Positions 57,494 to 64,000 of a DNA stretch of 64,000 nt are shown here, in pieces. Position 1 is the stretch's first letter. Every line of letters begins with the position of its first letter. The DNA is from Streptomyces oryzae (GTDB lineage Bacteria; Actinomycetota; Actinomycetes; Streptomycetales; Streptomycetaceae): contig NZ_JADKMA010000009.1 in assembly GCF_017676365.1 (NCBI RefSeq), positions 1 to 64,000 on the forward strand. The letters are read 5' to 3'. Both the position numbers and the translations under genes were made by a program. The notes under the pieces were generated by a model, which made no database searches, had not been told where the DNA came from, and saw only the letters and a program-made list of their open reading frames with translations.

Positions 57494-57565
57494 TGGACGA
57501 TACTGGGATTGAACCAGTGACCTCTTCCGTGTCAGGGAAGCGCTCTCCCGCTGAGCTAATCGTCC
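57494..57565 (-). tRNA. tRNA-Val (anticodon GAC)
   Basis: 72-nt cloverleaf identical in sequence to the copy at 57322-57393. Separated from the Cys tRNA by one nt when the CCA of tRNA-Cys is counted. Confidence 0.96.
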
Positions 57566-57566
57566 T

Positions 57567-57640
57567 TGGAGGTGGAGACGGGATTTGAACCCGTGTAGAC
57601 GGCTTTGCAGGCCGTTGCCTCGCCTCTCGGCCACTCCACC
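57567..57640 (-). tRNA. tRNA-Cys (anticodon GCA)
   Basis: 74 nt including an encoded CCA end (57567-57569). Acceptor stem GGTGGAG/CTCCACC; anticodon loop CTGCAAA gives GCA. It is the only member of the cluster with encoded CCA. Confidence 0.96.
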
Positions 57641-57672
57641 AGGTGCGGAGGCCCCGAAGGTCCCCCACGTCG

Positions 57673-57745
57673 AGCGGACGACGAGATTCGAACTCGCGAC
57701 CCTCACCTTGGCAAGGTGATGCTCTACCAGCTGAGCCACGTCCGC
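57673..57745 (-). tRNA. tRNA-Gly (anticodon GCC)
   Basis: 73-nt cloverleaf; acceptor stem GCGGACG/CGTCCGC, anticodon loop TTGCCAA gives GCC. CCA not encoded. First gene of the tRNA operon. Confidence 0.96.
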
Positions 57746-57811
57746 AGTGCCTTCCCCAGGCCGTGCCCGGGAGGGCGTCCCCGGGGCGCTTGCGCCTCGG
57801 CGACGTGTTGA

Positions 57812-57839
57812 ACTTTAGCGGATTCCCCGGCCAGCTCAA
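57812..57839 (-). promoter_or_regulatory. promoter of the tRNA operon
   Basis: Minus strand: -35 TTGAGC (57839-57834), 16-nt spacer, -10 TAAAGT (57817-57812). Transcription would start near 57805, about 60 nt before tRNA-Gly. Confidence 0.65.
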
Positions 57840-57876
57840 ATTCCGTTTCCGCAGCGTGGCCGCCCAGCGGCCCCCA

Positions 57877-57882
57877 TAGACT
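57877..57882 (+). promoter_or_regulatory. -10-like element of a leaderless promoter (chorismate-binding gene)
   Basis: TAGACT, a good -10 hexamer, ends 7 nt before GTG 57890; no ribosome binding site lies between. Confidence 0.5.
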
Positions 57883-57889
57883 CGAAACC

Positions 57890-58993
57890 GTGTCCGATCC
57901 GACCCCGCTCGCCCGCTTGGGCGGCTGCCTCGCCACCGACCTCCGCGACGTGACCAGCGATCCCGAGGCTCTCGACTCCTCGGGCTGGTGGGCCGTCGTC
58001 GCCGACTACGAGGGCGGGCTGTGCTGCGCACGCTTCGGCGACGTACGTCCCGCCCCCCTGCCCGCGCCGGTGCCGGGCCGCTGGCGGGGTCCCGCCGCCG
58101 ACAGCTGGACCAGCTCCCTGGACCGCGCCGCCTACACCGAGGGCGTACGGCGGATACGCGCGGCCATCGGCACGGGCGACGTCTACCAGGTCAACCTCTG
58201 CCGCGTACTGTCCGCACCGCTCCCCGACCCCTCTCCCGGCGCAGCCGACATCGACCAGCTCACGGCCCGGCTCGCCCTCGGCACCCCGGCGGCGTACGCG
58301 GGCACCGTGCGCCTCCCCGCACACGGGGTGGAGATCGCCACGGCCTCCCCCGAGCTGTATCTGCGCCGCGCGGGGCGCACCGTCGAGTCCGGCCCGATCA
58401 AGGGCACCGGACGCTCGGAGGCCGACCTGGGGGAGAAGGAGCGGGCCGAGAACGTGATGATCACGGACCTGGTCCGCAACGACCTCGGCCGGGTCTGTGT
58501 GCCCGGCTCCATCACCGTCCCCCAGCTGTGCGCGGCCGAGCCCTACCGGGGCCTGGTCCACCTGGTCTCCACCGTCCGCGGCGAGCTGCCCGGAACCGGG
58601 CATGCCCCCGGTTCCGGCCTCGGCCCCGGTACCGGCGCGTGGGCACGGCTGCTGGAGGGCACCTTTCCGCCAGGCTCGATCACCGGGGCGCCCAAGTCCA
58701 GCGCGCTGCGGCTGATCGACGAGCTGGAGACCGCGCCGCGCGGCCCGTACACCGGGGGCATCGGCTGGGTCGACGCCGACCAGGGCGTCGGTGAGCTGGC
58801 CGTCGGCATCCGTACGTTCTGGATCGAGCGCGACCACCCACGCCCCCAGCTGCGCTTCGGCACCGGCGCGGGCATCATCTGGGACTCCGACCCCGAGCGC
58901 GAGTGGCACGAGACCGAACTCAAGGCTTCCCGGCTGCTCGCGGTAGCGTCGGGGGAGTACGACGACCACGAGACCCCGGCGCACACCCGGTGA
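57890..58993 (+). CDS. chorismate-binding enzyme, aminodeoxychorismate synthase component I-like
   Basis: The 367-aa protein is an anthranilate synthase/PabB-type chorismate enzyme. Seen are DVYQVNLCRVL (about 97-107), the SGPIKGTGR active-site loop with the Lys typical of aminodeoxychorismate synthase (about 166-174), ITDLVRNDLGRVC and GSITGAPKSSALRLID. The adjacent class IV aminotransferase-fold gene (lyase) supports a role in p-aminobenzoate and folate synthesis. No glutaminase subunit is in the window. Start GTG 57890 is predicted leaderless. Confidence 0.87.
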   Translation: MSDPTPLARLGGCLATDLRDVTSDPEALDSSGWWAVVADYEGGLCCARFGDVRPAPLPAPVPGRWRGPAADSWTSSLDRAAYTEGVRRIRAAIGTGDVYQVNLCRVLSAPLPDPSPGAADIDQLTARLALGTPAAYAGTVRLPAHGVEIATASPELYLRRAGRTVESGPIKGTGRSEADLGEKERAENVMITDLVRNDLGRVCVPGSITVPQLCAAEPYRGLVHLVSTVRGELPGTGHAPGSGLGPGTGAWARLLEGTFPPGSITGAPKSSALRLIDELETAPRGPYTGGIGWVDADQGVGELAVGIRTFWIERDHPRPQLRFGTGAGIIWDSDPEREWHETELKASRLLAVASGEYDDHETPAHTR

Positions 58994-59026
58994 CCCCGTG
59001 GCCCCAAGCGCTCCCTGAGGTGAACA

Positions 59027-59848
59027 GTGAAGATCTGGCTCGACGGCGGACTGCGGGACGCACACAGCGCGAACGTCTCCGTGCTCGACCACGGGCTGAC
59101 GGTGGGCGACGGGGTCTTCGAGACGGTCAAGACCACCGACGGCACGCCGTTCGCCCTCACCCGGCATCTGCGCCGGCTCGCCTCCTCGGCGCGCGGCCTC
59201 GGCCTGCCCGAGCCCGACCTGGACGAGGTACGGCGGGCCTGCGACGCCGTCGTCGCCGCGAACCCCATGCCGTACGGCAGGCTGCGGATCACCTACACCG
59301 GGGGCCTCTCCCCGCTCGGCTCGGACCGCGGCCAGGCGAAGCCCACCCTCGTCGTCGCCCTCGGCGAGGCCACCCGCAGGCCGGACACCACCTCTGTCGT
59401 CACCGTCCCCTGGACCCGCAACGAGCGCGGCGCGATCGCCGGGCTGAAGACCACCTCGTACGCCGAGAACGTCGTCGCGCTCGCCCGCGCCCGGCAACAG
59501 GCCGCCACCGAGGCCCTGTTCCCCAACACCCACGGGCAACTGTGCGAGGGCACCGGGACCAACGTCTTCGTCGTCCTCGACGGAGAGCTGCACACACCGC
59601 CGCTGTCCTCCGGCTGCCTGGCGGGCATCACCCGGGCCCTGGTCCTCGAATGGGCGGGCGGCCGGGAGACGGAGCTACCGATGGACGTGCTGGAGCGGGC
59701 CGACGAGATCTTCGTGACCTCCAGCCTGCGCGACGTCCAGGCCGTGGCCCGGCTGGACGGACGCACCCTGCCCACCGCCCCGGGCCCGGTGACCGGCAAG
59801 GCGATGCGCGTCTTCGAGGAGCGCTCGGCGGCCGACATCGACCCGTGA
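59027..59848 (+). CDS. aminotransferase class IV protein, 4-amino-4-deoxychorismate lyase-like
   Basis: The 273-aa PLP enzyme of fold type IV starts VKIWLDGGLRDAHSANVSVL. The Schiff-base Lys is in AIAGLKTTSYAENVVAL (about residue 142) and the PLP-phosphate region near EGTGTNVFVVLDGEL (about 174-188). Next to a PabB-like gene it is best read as PabC, which releases pyruvate to give p-aminobenzoate. A branched-chain or D-amino acid aminotransferase is the alternative. TGAGGTG lies just before GTG 59027. Confidence 0.85.
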   Translation: MKIWLDGGLRDAHSANVSVLDHGLTVGDGVFETVKTTDGTPFALTRHLRRLASSARGLGLPEPDLDEVRRACDAVVAANPMPYGRLRITYTGGLSPLGSDRGQAKPTLVVALGEATRRPDTTSVVTVPWTRNERGAIAGLKTTSYAENVVALARARQQAATEALFPNTHGQLCEGTGTNVFVVLDGELHTPPLSSGCLAGITRALVLEWAGGRETELPMDVLERADEIFVTSSLRDVQAVARLDGRTLPTAPGPVTGKAMRVFEERSAADIDP

Positions 59849-59889
59849 ACCGGTGGTGCCGGCGAGGCCCGTAGGGGTAGAACCGGACT

Positions 59890-60732
59890 GTGACGACCAC
59901 CCTGCGCCCGACCGGTCCCGAGAGCCGCACTGCCGAGGGCAGGCGCTCGCGCGCCTACGAGGTGTGCGTCAACTCCCGCCCGGTGGGCGCCGTCACCCTC
60001 CTCGGCCCGGCCGGGGACGGGCCGGCGCTGGGGCGCCTGGAGCGGCTGTTCATCGAAGAGGGCGAACGGCGCCGGGGGCGGGGAACCGTCGCGGCCCTGG
60101 CGGCCGAGGAAGCGCTGCGGGGCTGGGGCTGCACCCAGGTTGAGGCGAGTGTCCGGTCGGCCGGCAGCGGGGACGCGGGCGTGCACCTGCTGGGCGTACT
60201 GGGCTATACCGAACGCAACTGCCATATGACCAAACAGCTGGACGAGCGGCCCGAACTGTCGCCCGGCAGCACGGTGCGGGCACTGACGCAGGAGGAGTTC
60301 GACGCCTGGTGGGAAGCGGGCGCGGCCACCTTCATCGAGAGCCTGGCCGACCGCGGCTTCAGCCCGGAACAGGCCGCCGCCACCTCCGCGGCCGTCCGGC
60401 GCACCCAACTGCCGGACGGCGCGGCCTCGTCGGGCGCCGCGCTCCGGGTGCTCACCTGCGAGGGCACCGACGTCGGCTCGATCTGGCTGGGCTTCACCGA
60501 GCTGCCACGCACCGACGTGGACGCCTGGGTCTACGACATCAACGTGACACCCGAGCGGCGCGGCGAGGGCCACGGGCGCTCGCTGATGCTGGCCGCCGAG
60601 CGCATCTGCCTGGATGCCGGGGTCGGGCGGCTCGGGCTCAACGTCTTCGCCGGGAACACGCCGGCGCGGCGGCTCTACACCTCGCTGGGCTACCGCCAGG
60701 TCGAAGCGTTCTACTTCAAGACGCTGCTGTAG
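59890..60732 (+). CDS. tandem GNAT N-acetyltransferase
   Basis: The 280-aa protein has two GNAT-like halves. The first (about 20-115) keeps the fold with LERLFIEEGERRRGRGTVA but ends in LGVLGYTERNC. The second (about 145-280) has the complete acetyl-CoA motif INVTPERRGEGHGRSLMLAA (about 217-236) and ends NTPARRLYTSLGYRQVEAFYF. Only the second half is clearly competent for acetyl transfer. Start GTG 59890 has no ribosome binding site and a TAGAAC word 6 nt upstream. Confidence 0.83.
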   Translation: MTTTLRPTGPESRTAEGRRSRAYEVCVNSRPVGAVTLLGPAGDGPALGRLERLFIEEGERRRGRGTVAALAAEEALRGWGCTQVEASVRSAGSGDAGVHLLGVLGYTERNCHMTKQLDERPELSPGSTVRALTQEEFDAWWEAGAATFIESLADRGFSPEQAAATSAAVRRTQLPDGAASSGAALRVLTCEGTDVGSIWLGFTELPRTDVDAWVYDINVTPERRGEGHGRSLMLAAERICLDAGVGRLGLNVFAGNTPARRLYTSLGYRQVEAFYFKTLL

Positions 60733-60756
60733 CCGCGTTAGCCGCCTGTCGGCTGC

Positions 60757-61314
60757 TCAGCGGTCAAGCAGCCGGTCCGCGATCTCCTCGATGCGCTCCC
60801 GCAGCCCTTCCTGGCTCTTCCCGCCGTCCAGCCGCTGCCCGTCGATGACATACGTCGGCGTTCCCGTCACCCCGATCGCCTTGCCCTCGGCCTGGTCGGC
60901 GTCCACCGCGAGCAGATGCCGGCCGTCGATCAGCGCGGAGGAGAACTCCTCGGCGTCCAGGCCGAGTTCGCCCGCCACCTCCACCAGCAGCTCCTCACCG
61001 CGCGCGCCGAGCTGCTTGGTGCGCGCGAGCAGCGCCTCGGCGTACTCCTCGCCCTTGCCCTGCTCGTACGCCTCCTCGAACGCCTGGGCCGCGGCGTAGG
61101 CGTGCTTGTTCTTCTCCAGCGGGAAGTGCCGCAGCCGGATCTCCAGCCCATCGCCGTACCGCTCGCGCAGCGCCCGCAGATCGGCCTGGGCCCGATGGCA
61201 GTCCGGGCACTGCAGATCGCACCACACATCGAGCGTGGCAGAGGCGTGGGGGTACCTCCCGGCCGCAGGCCGGGGGAGGGAGGTGCCGGAGTCGGTGGTG
61301 TTGTCCATGAGCAC
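60757..61314 (-). CDS. DsbA-family thioredoxin-fold oxidoreductase
   Basis: The 185-aa protein has a thioredoxin fold with a helical insert and active-site CPDC (Cys36-Cys39) in VWCDLQCPDCHRAQ. The cis-Pro segment is GVTGTPTYVIDGQRL (about 148-162). It lacks a signal peptide, so it acts in the cytoplasm, like FrnE/DsbA-type proteins. GTG 61314 is supported by GGAGG 11 nt upstream; ATG 61308 is possible. Residues about 12-24 are encoded by a dispersed palindromic repeat. Confidence 0.87.
   Translation of the reverse strand: MLMDNTTDSGTSLPRPAAGRYPHASATLDVWCDLQCPDCHRAQADLRALRERYGDGLEIRLRHFPLEKNKHAYAAAQAFEEAYEQGKGEEYAEALLARTKQLGARGEELLVEVAGELGLDAEEFSSALIDGRHLLAVDADQAEGKAIGVTGTPTYVIDGQRLDGGKSQEGLRERIEEIADRLLDR
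61247..61287. repeat. dispersed GC-rich palindromic repeat (family C) inside a coding sequence
   Basis: TGGGGGTACCTCCCGGCCGC followed by AGGCCGGGGGAGGGAGGTGCC. Lies in the 5' end of the DsbA-like gene. Related to the element at 9206-9238. Confidence 0.55.
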
Positions 61315-61411
61315 AGTCTCTCAGCCTCCAGGAGGGGCCCGACCCGGAGATCTCCCTGAACCCACGGCCCGGCCATGGCCGCTACCGCCCGCCCGGTGCG
61401 ACGATGGAAGC

Positions 61412-61909
61412 ATGCTCACCACCACCGTCTGCGCCGCGCTCTCCGCGGCGGGTCTCGCCGTTGCCTTTCTGACGGCGTGGCGGCGCCGCTTCGCCGCCGC
61501 GACGCGGCTGGCCGCCGTCGCGCTGGTGCCGGTCGGGCTGGCGATGTCCGGGCTGGTCGGCCTCGGCGGCAAGATCGGCAGGGCGTTCGGCAGCTGGGCG
61601 GCCGATCTGGTGCTCAAGCCCACCGTCTGGGCCGGGTTCGCCGTGCTGGCCTGTGCCGTCGTGCTGTGGATCATCGGCCGCGCCGCCGCCGGCCGTACCG
61701 CGTCCAAGTCGTCCCGCGGGCAGACCCGCGCCACAGAGCCCGCTGCGGGCGCCCCAGCCCTCCCCTCTTCGGGCCCGGCCGCGACCCAGCGGAAGGCCAA
61801 GCAGGAGAAGACCAAGCCCGGCAAAACCGGGCAGGGCAAGGGCAAGCCCGCCGACCCCGGCGAGGACTTCTCCGACATCGAAGCCATCCTCAAGAAGCAC
61901 GGCATCTGA
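61412..61909 (+). CDS. two-helix membrane protein with basic tail, function unknown
   Basis: The 165-aa protein has hydrophobic segments at about 4-22, 32-52 and 70-90, followed by a Lys/Gln/Gly-rich linker and an acidic end EDFSDIEAILKKHGI. The final 15 residues resemble a conserved short motif seen at the tail of other actinobacterial membrane proteins, but I cannot name the family. Start ATG 61412 has a weak GGAAG site. Confidence 0.72.
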   Translation: MLTTTVCAALSAAGLAVAFLTAWRRRFAAATRLAAVALVPVGLAMSGLVGLGGKIGRAFGSWAADLVLKPTVWAGFAVLACAVVLWIIGRAAAGRTASKSSRGQTRATEPAAGAPALPSSGPAATQRKAKQEKTKPGKTGQGKGKPADPGEDFSDIEAILKKHGI

Positions 61910-62059
61910 GAAGCACGGCACAGACGCCCGCCCCGCTCCGGCCTGCCCGGCGCGCTAGCACCCCCCGCGGGCGACTCGCGAGGATTTTCCCGGAAATCAC
62001 CGGGAAAGGGGGCGTGCGGTCGTACGGAGCCGCGGCGGCTGCGACATGATCGCGGCGAG

Positions 62060-62221
62060 ATGGACACGACGCCGAACTCCGCGCTCGAGCTCGACGAGCT
62101 GCCGCCCCCCGAGCCCAAGGGGTGCCTGTACGCGCTCTCCCAACCGCCGCTGATGCTGTTCCTCGCTGTGATCGCGGTATTGCTCGGCGCAGCGGGAGCA
62201 CACGACCTGCTGCTGCTGTGA
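62060..62221 (+). CDS. 53-aa single-pass membrane protein
   Basis: ATG 62060 to TGA 62219-62221 encodes MDTTPNSALELDELPPPEPK, a linker, and a hydrophobic C-terminal helix PLMLFLAVIAVLLGAAGAH. Third codon positions are almost all G or C, and the acidic/Pro head plus hydrophobic tail look like a real tail-anchored peptide. It converges on the CGNR gene, 38 nt apart. No family recognised. Confidence 0.5.
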   Translation: MDTTPNSALELDELPPPEPKGCLYALSQPPLMLFLAVIAVLLGAAGAHDLLLL

Positions 62222-62259
62222 GGGACCGGACCGCCGGGCCGCAGTGGACGGCGCGGGGC

Positions 62260-62832
62260 TCAGCTCCCGGCGGCGGCCTCGGTCGACTCCCGGCGGCGCG
62301 CGCGGTAGGCGGCCACATGGAGCCGGTTGCCGCAGGTGCGGCTGTCGCAGTAGCGCCGGGAGCGGTTGCGGGACAGATCGACGAAGGCACGCCGGCAGTC
62401 CGGCGCGGAACAGCGCCGCAGCCGGTCCCGCTCGCCGGAGACGAGCACGAACGCCAGCGCCATACCGCCGTCGGCGGCCAGGTGCTGCGCGACGGAGGCG
62501 CCGGGCGCGAAGTAGTGGACGTGCCAGTCGTAGCCGTCGTGGTCGGTGAGCTGCGGCGTGGTTCCGGCCTCGGCGACCAGCGCGTTGATCAGCCGGGCCG
62601 CCGTCCGAGAATCCTCGGCGGCGAACACCTGCGCGAAACGCTCCCGCGCCTCCCGCACCGCCCGCAGGTCCTCCTGGGTGAGCGTGCCGACGCCGCTGAC
62701 GTTGTTGCGCTCGACGTAGGCACGCAGGTCGGCCACGGACACCAGCGTGTCGGGGGTGTCGCCGTCCGCCATGGTGTTCAGCAGCTCGACCACCTGGTCG
62801 AGCGCGCACCGGGTGTCGTGGTTGATCTGCAC
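62260..62832 (-). CDS. CGNR zinc-finger (ABATE domain) protein
   Basis: The 190-aa protein has an N-terminal helical ABATE-like domain (about 10-130) and a C-terminal zinc finger RRCSAPDCRRAFVDLSRN (about 138-155) continuing to RRYCDSRTCGNRLHVAAY, the CGNR motif. These proteins are thought to be stress-induced transcription regulators. ATG or GTG start at 62832. It is followed on its own strand by no obvious operon partner. Confidence 0.9.
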   Translation of the reverse strand: MQINHDTRCALDQVVELLNTMADGDTPDTLVSVADLRAYVERNNVSGVGTLTQEDLRAVREARERFAQVFAAEDSRTAARLINALVAEAGTTPQLTDHDGYDWHVHYFAPGASVAQHLAADGGMALAFVLVSGERDRLRRCSAPDCRRAFVDLSRNRSRRYCDSRTCGNRLHVAAYRARRRESTEAAAGS

Positions 62833-62947
62833 GGGCCGCTCCTGCCGTGTCCGGGAACATCTCCGGCCTGATGCGGAAGCCTAGTCGGTGCGCCTCGCGC
62901 GGGAGTCGTCCCGTTTCCGAGCGGTAGCCGCAGCGTTGCCGAACGCA

Positions 62948-62989
62948 GCGACGCCGCCGCCGCGTATCCCTACGCGGCGGCGGCGTCGC
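62948..62989 (-). terminator. very strong hairpin downstream of ssgB
   Basis: Perfect 19-bp stem (62948-62966 with 62971-62989), loop TCCC. Located about 90 nt past the ssgB stop on the minus strand and before the CGNR gene. No T-tail. Confidence 0.7.
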
Positions 62990-63081
62990 AGTGTGCCGTT
63001 ACACGAAGCGGTGCCGTGGCACACGGCTGCCGGGACCGTCGGCCGTCGCCCCGAGTCGGACGGCCGCGGTGACCGGCGGTC

Positions 63082-63495
63082 TCAGCTCTCGGCGAGAATG
63101 TGCGAGAGCTCGGTGTCGAGGTCGAAGTGGCGGTGCTCGGTACCGGGCGGCACGGCCGCGTCGGTCCGCTTGAGAAAGGATTCCAGTGCCCGCGCCGGGG
63201 CCTCGAGCAGGGCCTCGCCCTCCGGGGAGCTGAGGGCGATGCATGCCACGGACTGGCCGTGGCTGCGGGACGGCCAGACTCGGACGTCCCCGGTGCCCGT
63301 GGGCCGGTGCAGACCCTCGGCCAGGAGATCGCGGGCGAAGACCCACTCCACGGTCTCCTCGGCACCGGTGTGGAAGGTGGCGTGCACGGCGTAGGGGTCC
63401 GCCGTGTCGTACCGCAGGCCCGCTGGTACAGGCAGTGAGGACTCGCTCGAAACAACGAGGCGCAGGTGCAGCTCACAGCTCACCGTTGTGTTCAT
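63082..63495 (-). CDS. ssgB: sporulation and cell division protein SsgB
   Basis: The 137-aa protein MNTTVSCELHLRLVVSSESS..., with LRYDTADPYAVHATFHTG (about 30-47), VRVWPSRSHGQ and the C-terminal DLDTELSHILAES, is essentially the SsgB sequence of streptomycetes. SsgB recruits FtsZ to division sites during sporulation septation, together with SsgA. Start ATG 63495 (the longer frame has no support). Transcription of ssgB in S. coelicolor depends on the stress sigma factor SigH; a possible promoter lies at 63555-63580. Confidence 0.97.
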   Translation of the reverse strand: MNTTVSCELHLRLVVSSESSLPVPAGLRYDTADPYAVHATFHTGAEETVEWVFARDLLAEGLHRPTGTGDVRVWPSRSHGQSVACIALSSPEGEALLEAPARALESFLKRTDAAVPPGTEHRHFDLDTELSHILAES

Positions 63496-63554
63496 AAGCG
63501 CCAGGGCCTTTCGCTCAGTGTGCGCTCGGGGATTCGCACGTCGGCGAAATCGAC

Positions 63555-63580
63555 ATGCCACCTACGCGCCGGTTGTAAAC
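63555..63580 (-). promoter_or_regulatory. candidate SigH-type promoter of ssgB
   Basis: Minus strand: GTTT (63580-63577), 14-nt spacer, GGTGGCAT (63562-63555), about 60 nt before the ssgB start. SigH promoters are described as GTTT-N14-16-GGGTAT-like; the -10 match here is imperfect. The assignment rests on known SigH control of ssgB. Confidence 0.35.
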
Positions 63581-63695
63581 CCCTCTGACTGATTTGTACG
63601 GAATCGAATCCTTCGTACGGCTCTTGTAGGTTTGGGGGGTGCGGCCAATCAAGTGAATCCGCCCCGGTCGAAGGGCGTCGGGTACCTTGTCCCTC

Positions 63696-64000
63696 ATGAC
63701 TGCGGAGAGTGACGTAATGCCGCGTGAAACCCGGGAGGAGAAGCCACTCGGCTCCCGGGCGCCGAAGTTCGTGCAGGCTTCCCGGCCGCTGCACATGAGC
63801 TGGCGCGTCGGGATCTTTCTCGTCGGCCTGGCCATCGTGGCCGGCGGCGTCATCATGCTGCCGCTGCCGGGGCCGGGGTGGCTGGTGATCTTCGGCGGGA
63901 TGGCTGTCTGGGCGACCGAGTTCGTCTGGGCACAGCACGTACTGCGGTGGACAAAGCGCAAATACCGGGAGGGCACCCAGTGGGTGAAGGACCGCCGGGC
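63696..64000 (+). CDS. PGPGW / TIGR02611-type membrane protein (3' end beyond window)
   Basis: ATG 63696 opens a frame that runs off the window end (101 codons seen). It has helices at about 38-53 and 60-77 with the motif PLPGPGWLVIFGGMAVWATE (about 54-73), typical of the putative transmembrane PGPGW/TIGR02611 proteins next to ssgB in streptomycetes. Function unknown. Divergent from ssgB; the 200-bp gap between them holds the promoters. Confidence 0.88.
   Translation, partial: MTAESDVMPRETREEKPLGSRAPKFVQASRPLHMSWRVGIFLVGLAIVAGGVIMLPLPGPGWLVIFGGMAVWATEFVWAQHVLRWTKRKYREGTQWVKDRR

Noticed and set aside
57322-57745. Integrated element attached at the tRNA cluster
   Set aside because: All five tRNAs are intact, there is no integrase, and no duplicated tRNA 3' end was seen in the flanks; the repeated Val genes are complete.

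Overview
The window is high-GC (about 72 percent) actinobacterial chromosome and almost certainly comes from a Streptomyces or close relative. The clearest markers are a full-length SsgB-like sporulation protein, the gene order infC-rpmI-rplT / pheST / argCJBDR / argH / metN-metI-metQ / cobalamin genes / tRNA cluster / ssgB (from memory this follows the SCO1600-SCO1540 stretch of S. coelicolor), GC-rich third codon positions, and only two TTA codons seen in recognised genes. No phage, insertion sequence, CRISPR array, integrase or large biosynthetic cluster is visible. This is mostly conserved core chromosome with small accessory insertions.

Layout. 1-3.1 kb: a membrane-anchored protein with a charged repeat tail and a type VII secretion-type mycosin protease, converging on a class A beta-lactamase-like serine hydrolase. 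3.1-5.2 kb: an SseB-domain protein, an aquaporin and a DUF1844 protein. 5.3-7.1 kb: translation operon infC-rpmI-rplT with a structured leader and a strong terminator. 7.1-12.9 kb: TrmH-type methyltransferase, cytosolic PAS histidine kinase, pheS-pheT, terminator. 13-24 kb: lineage-variable genes (MFS and DMT transporters, 3-hydroxybutyryl-CoA dehydrogenase, MocR-type regulator, a degenerate histidine phosphatase, aldo/keto reductase, methyltransferase, VOC protein with ArsR-like regulator, DHFR-like reductase). 24-29 kb: argC-argJ-argB-argD-argR, the first four overlapping by 4 nt each; argH lies at 33 kb behind a separate promoter sharing two sequence blocks with the argC promoter, which fits common ArgR control.

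29-41 kb: secreted PQQ-type sugar dehydrogenase, bile-acid-symporter-family transporter, argH, aldo/keto reductase, acyltransferase, Tat-exported glycerophosphodiesterase, sigma-like protein, GNAT and HAD proteins. 41-44 kb: methionine ABC importer in which permease and substrate-binding protein are one polypeptide, preceded by a 38-codon leader ORF. 44-52 kb: cobalamin/siroheme genes cobL, a giant BluB-CobT fusion with an 845-residue low-complexity N-terminus, and a bifunctional CysG/SUMT enzyme. 52-57 kb: TrmH-type methyltransferase, membrane Ser/Thr kinase, phosphotransferase-like protein, zinc ribbon. 57.3-57.8 kb: minus-strand five-tRNA operon (Gly-Cys-Val-Val-Val) with promoter and terminator. 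57.9-64 kb: folate genes pabB/pabC-like, tandem GNAT, DsbA-like protein, small membrane proteins, CGNR zinc-finger protein, ssgB and a partial PGPGW-type membrane protein running off the end.

Three families of short GC-rich dispersed repeats recur in the window; some copies lie inside coding sequence. Several genes show a -10-like hexamer 6-7 nt upstream of the start codon and no ribosome binding site, the signature of leaderless mRNAs.
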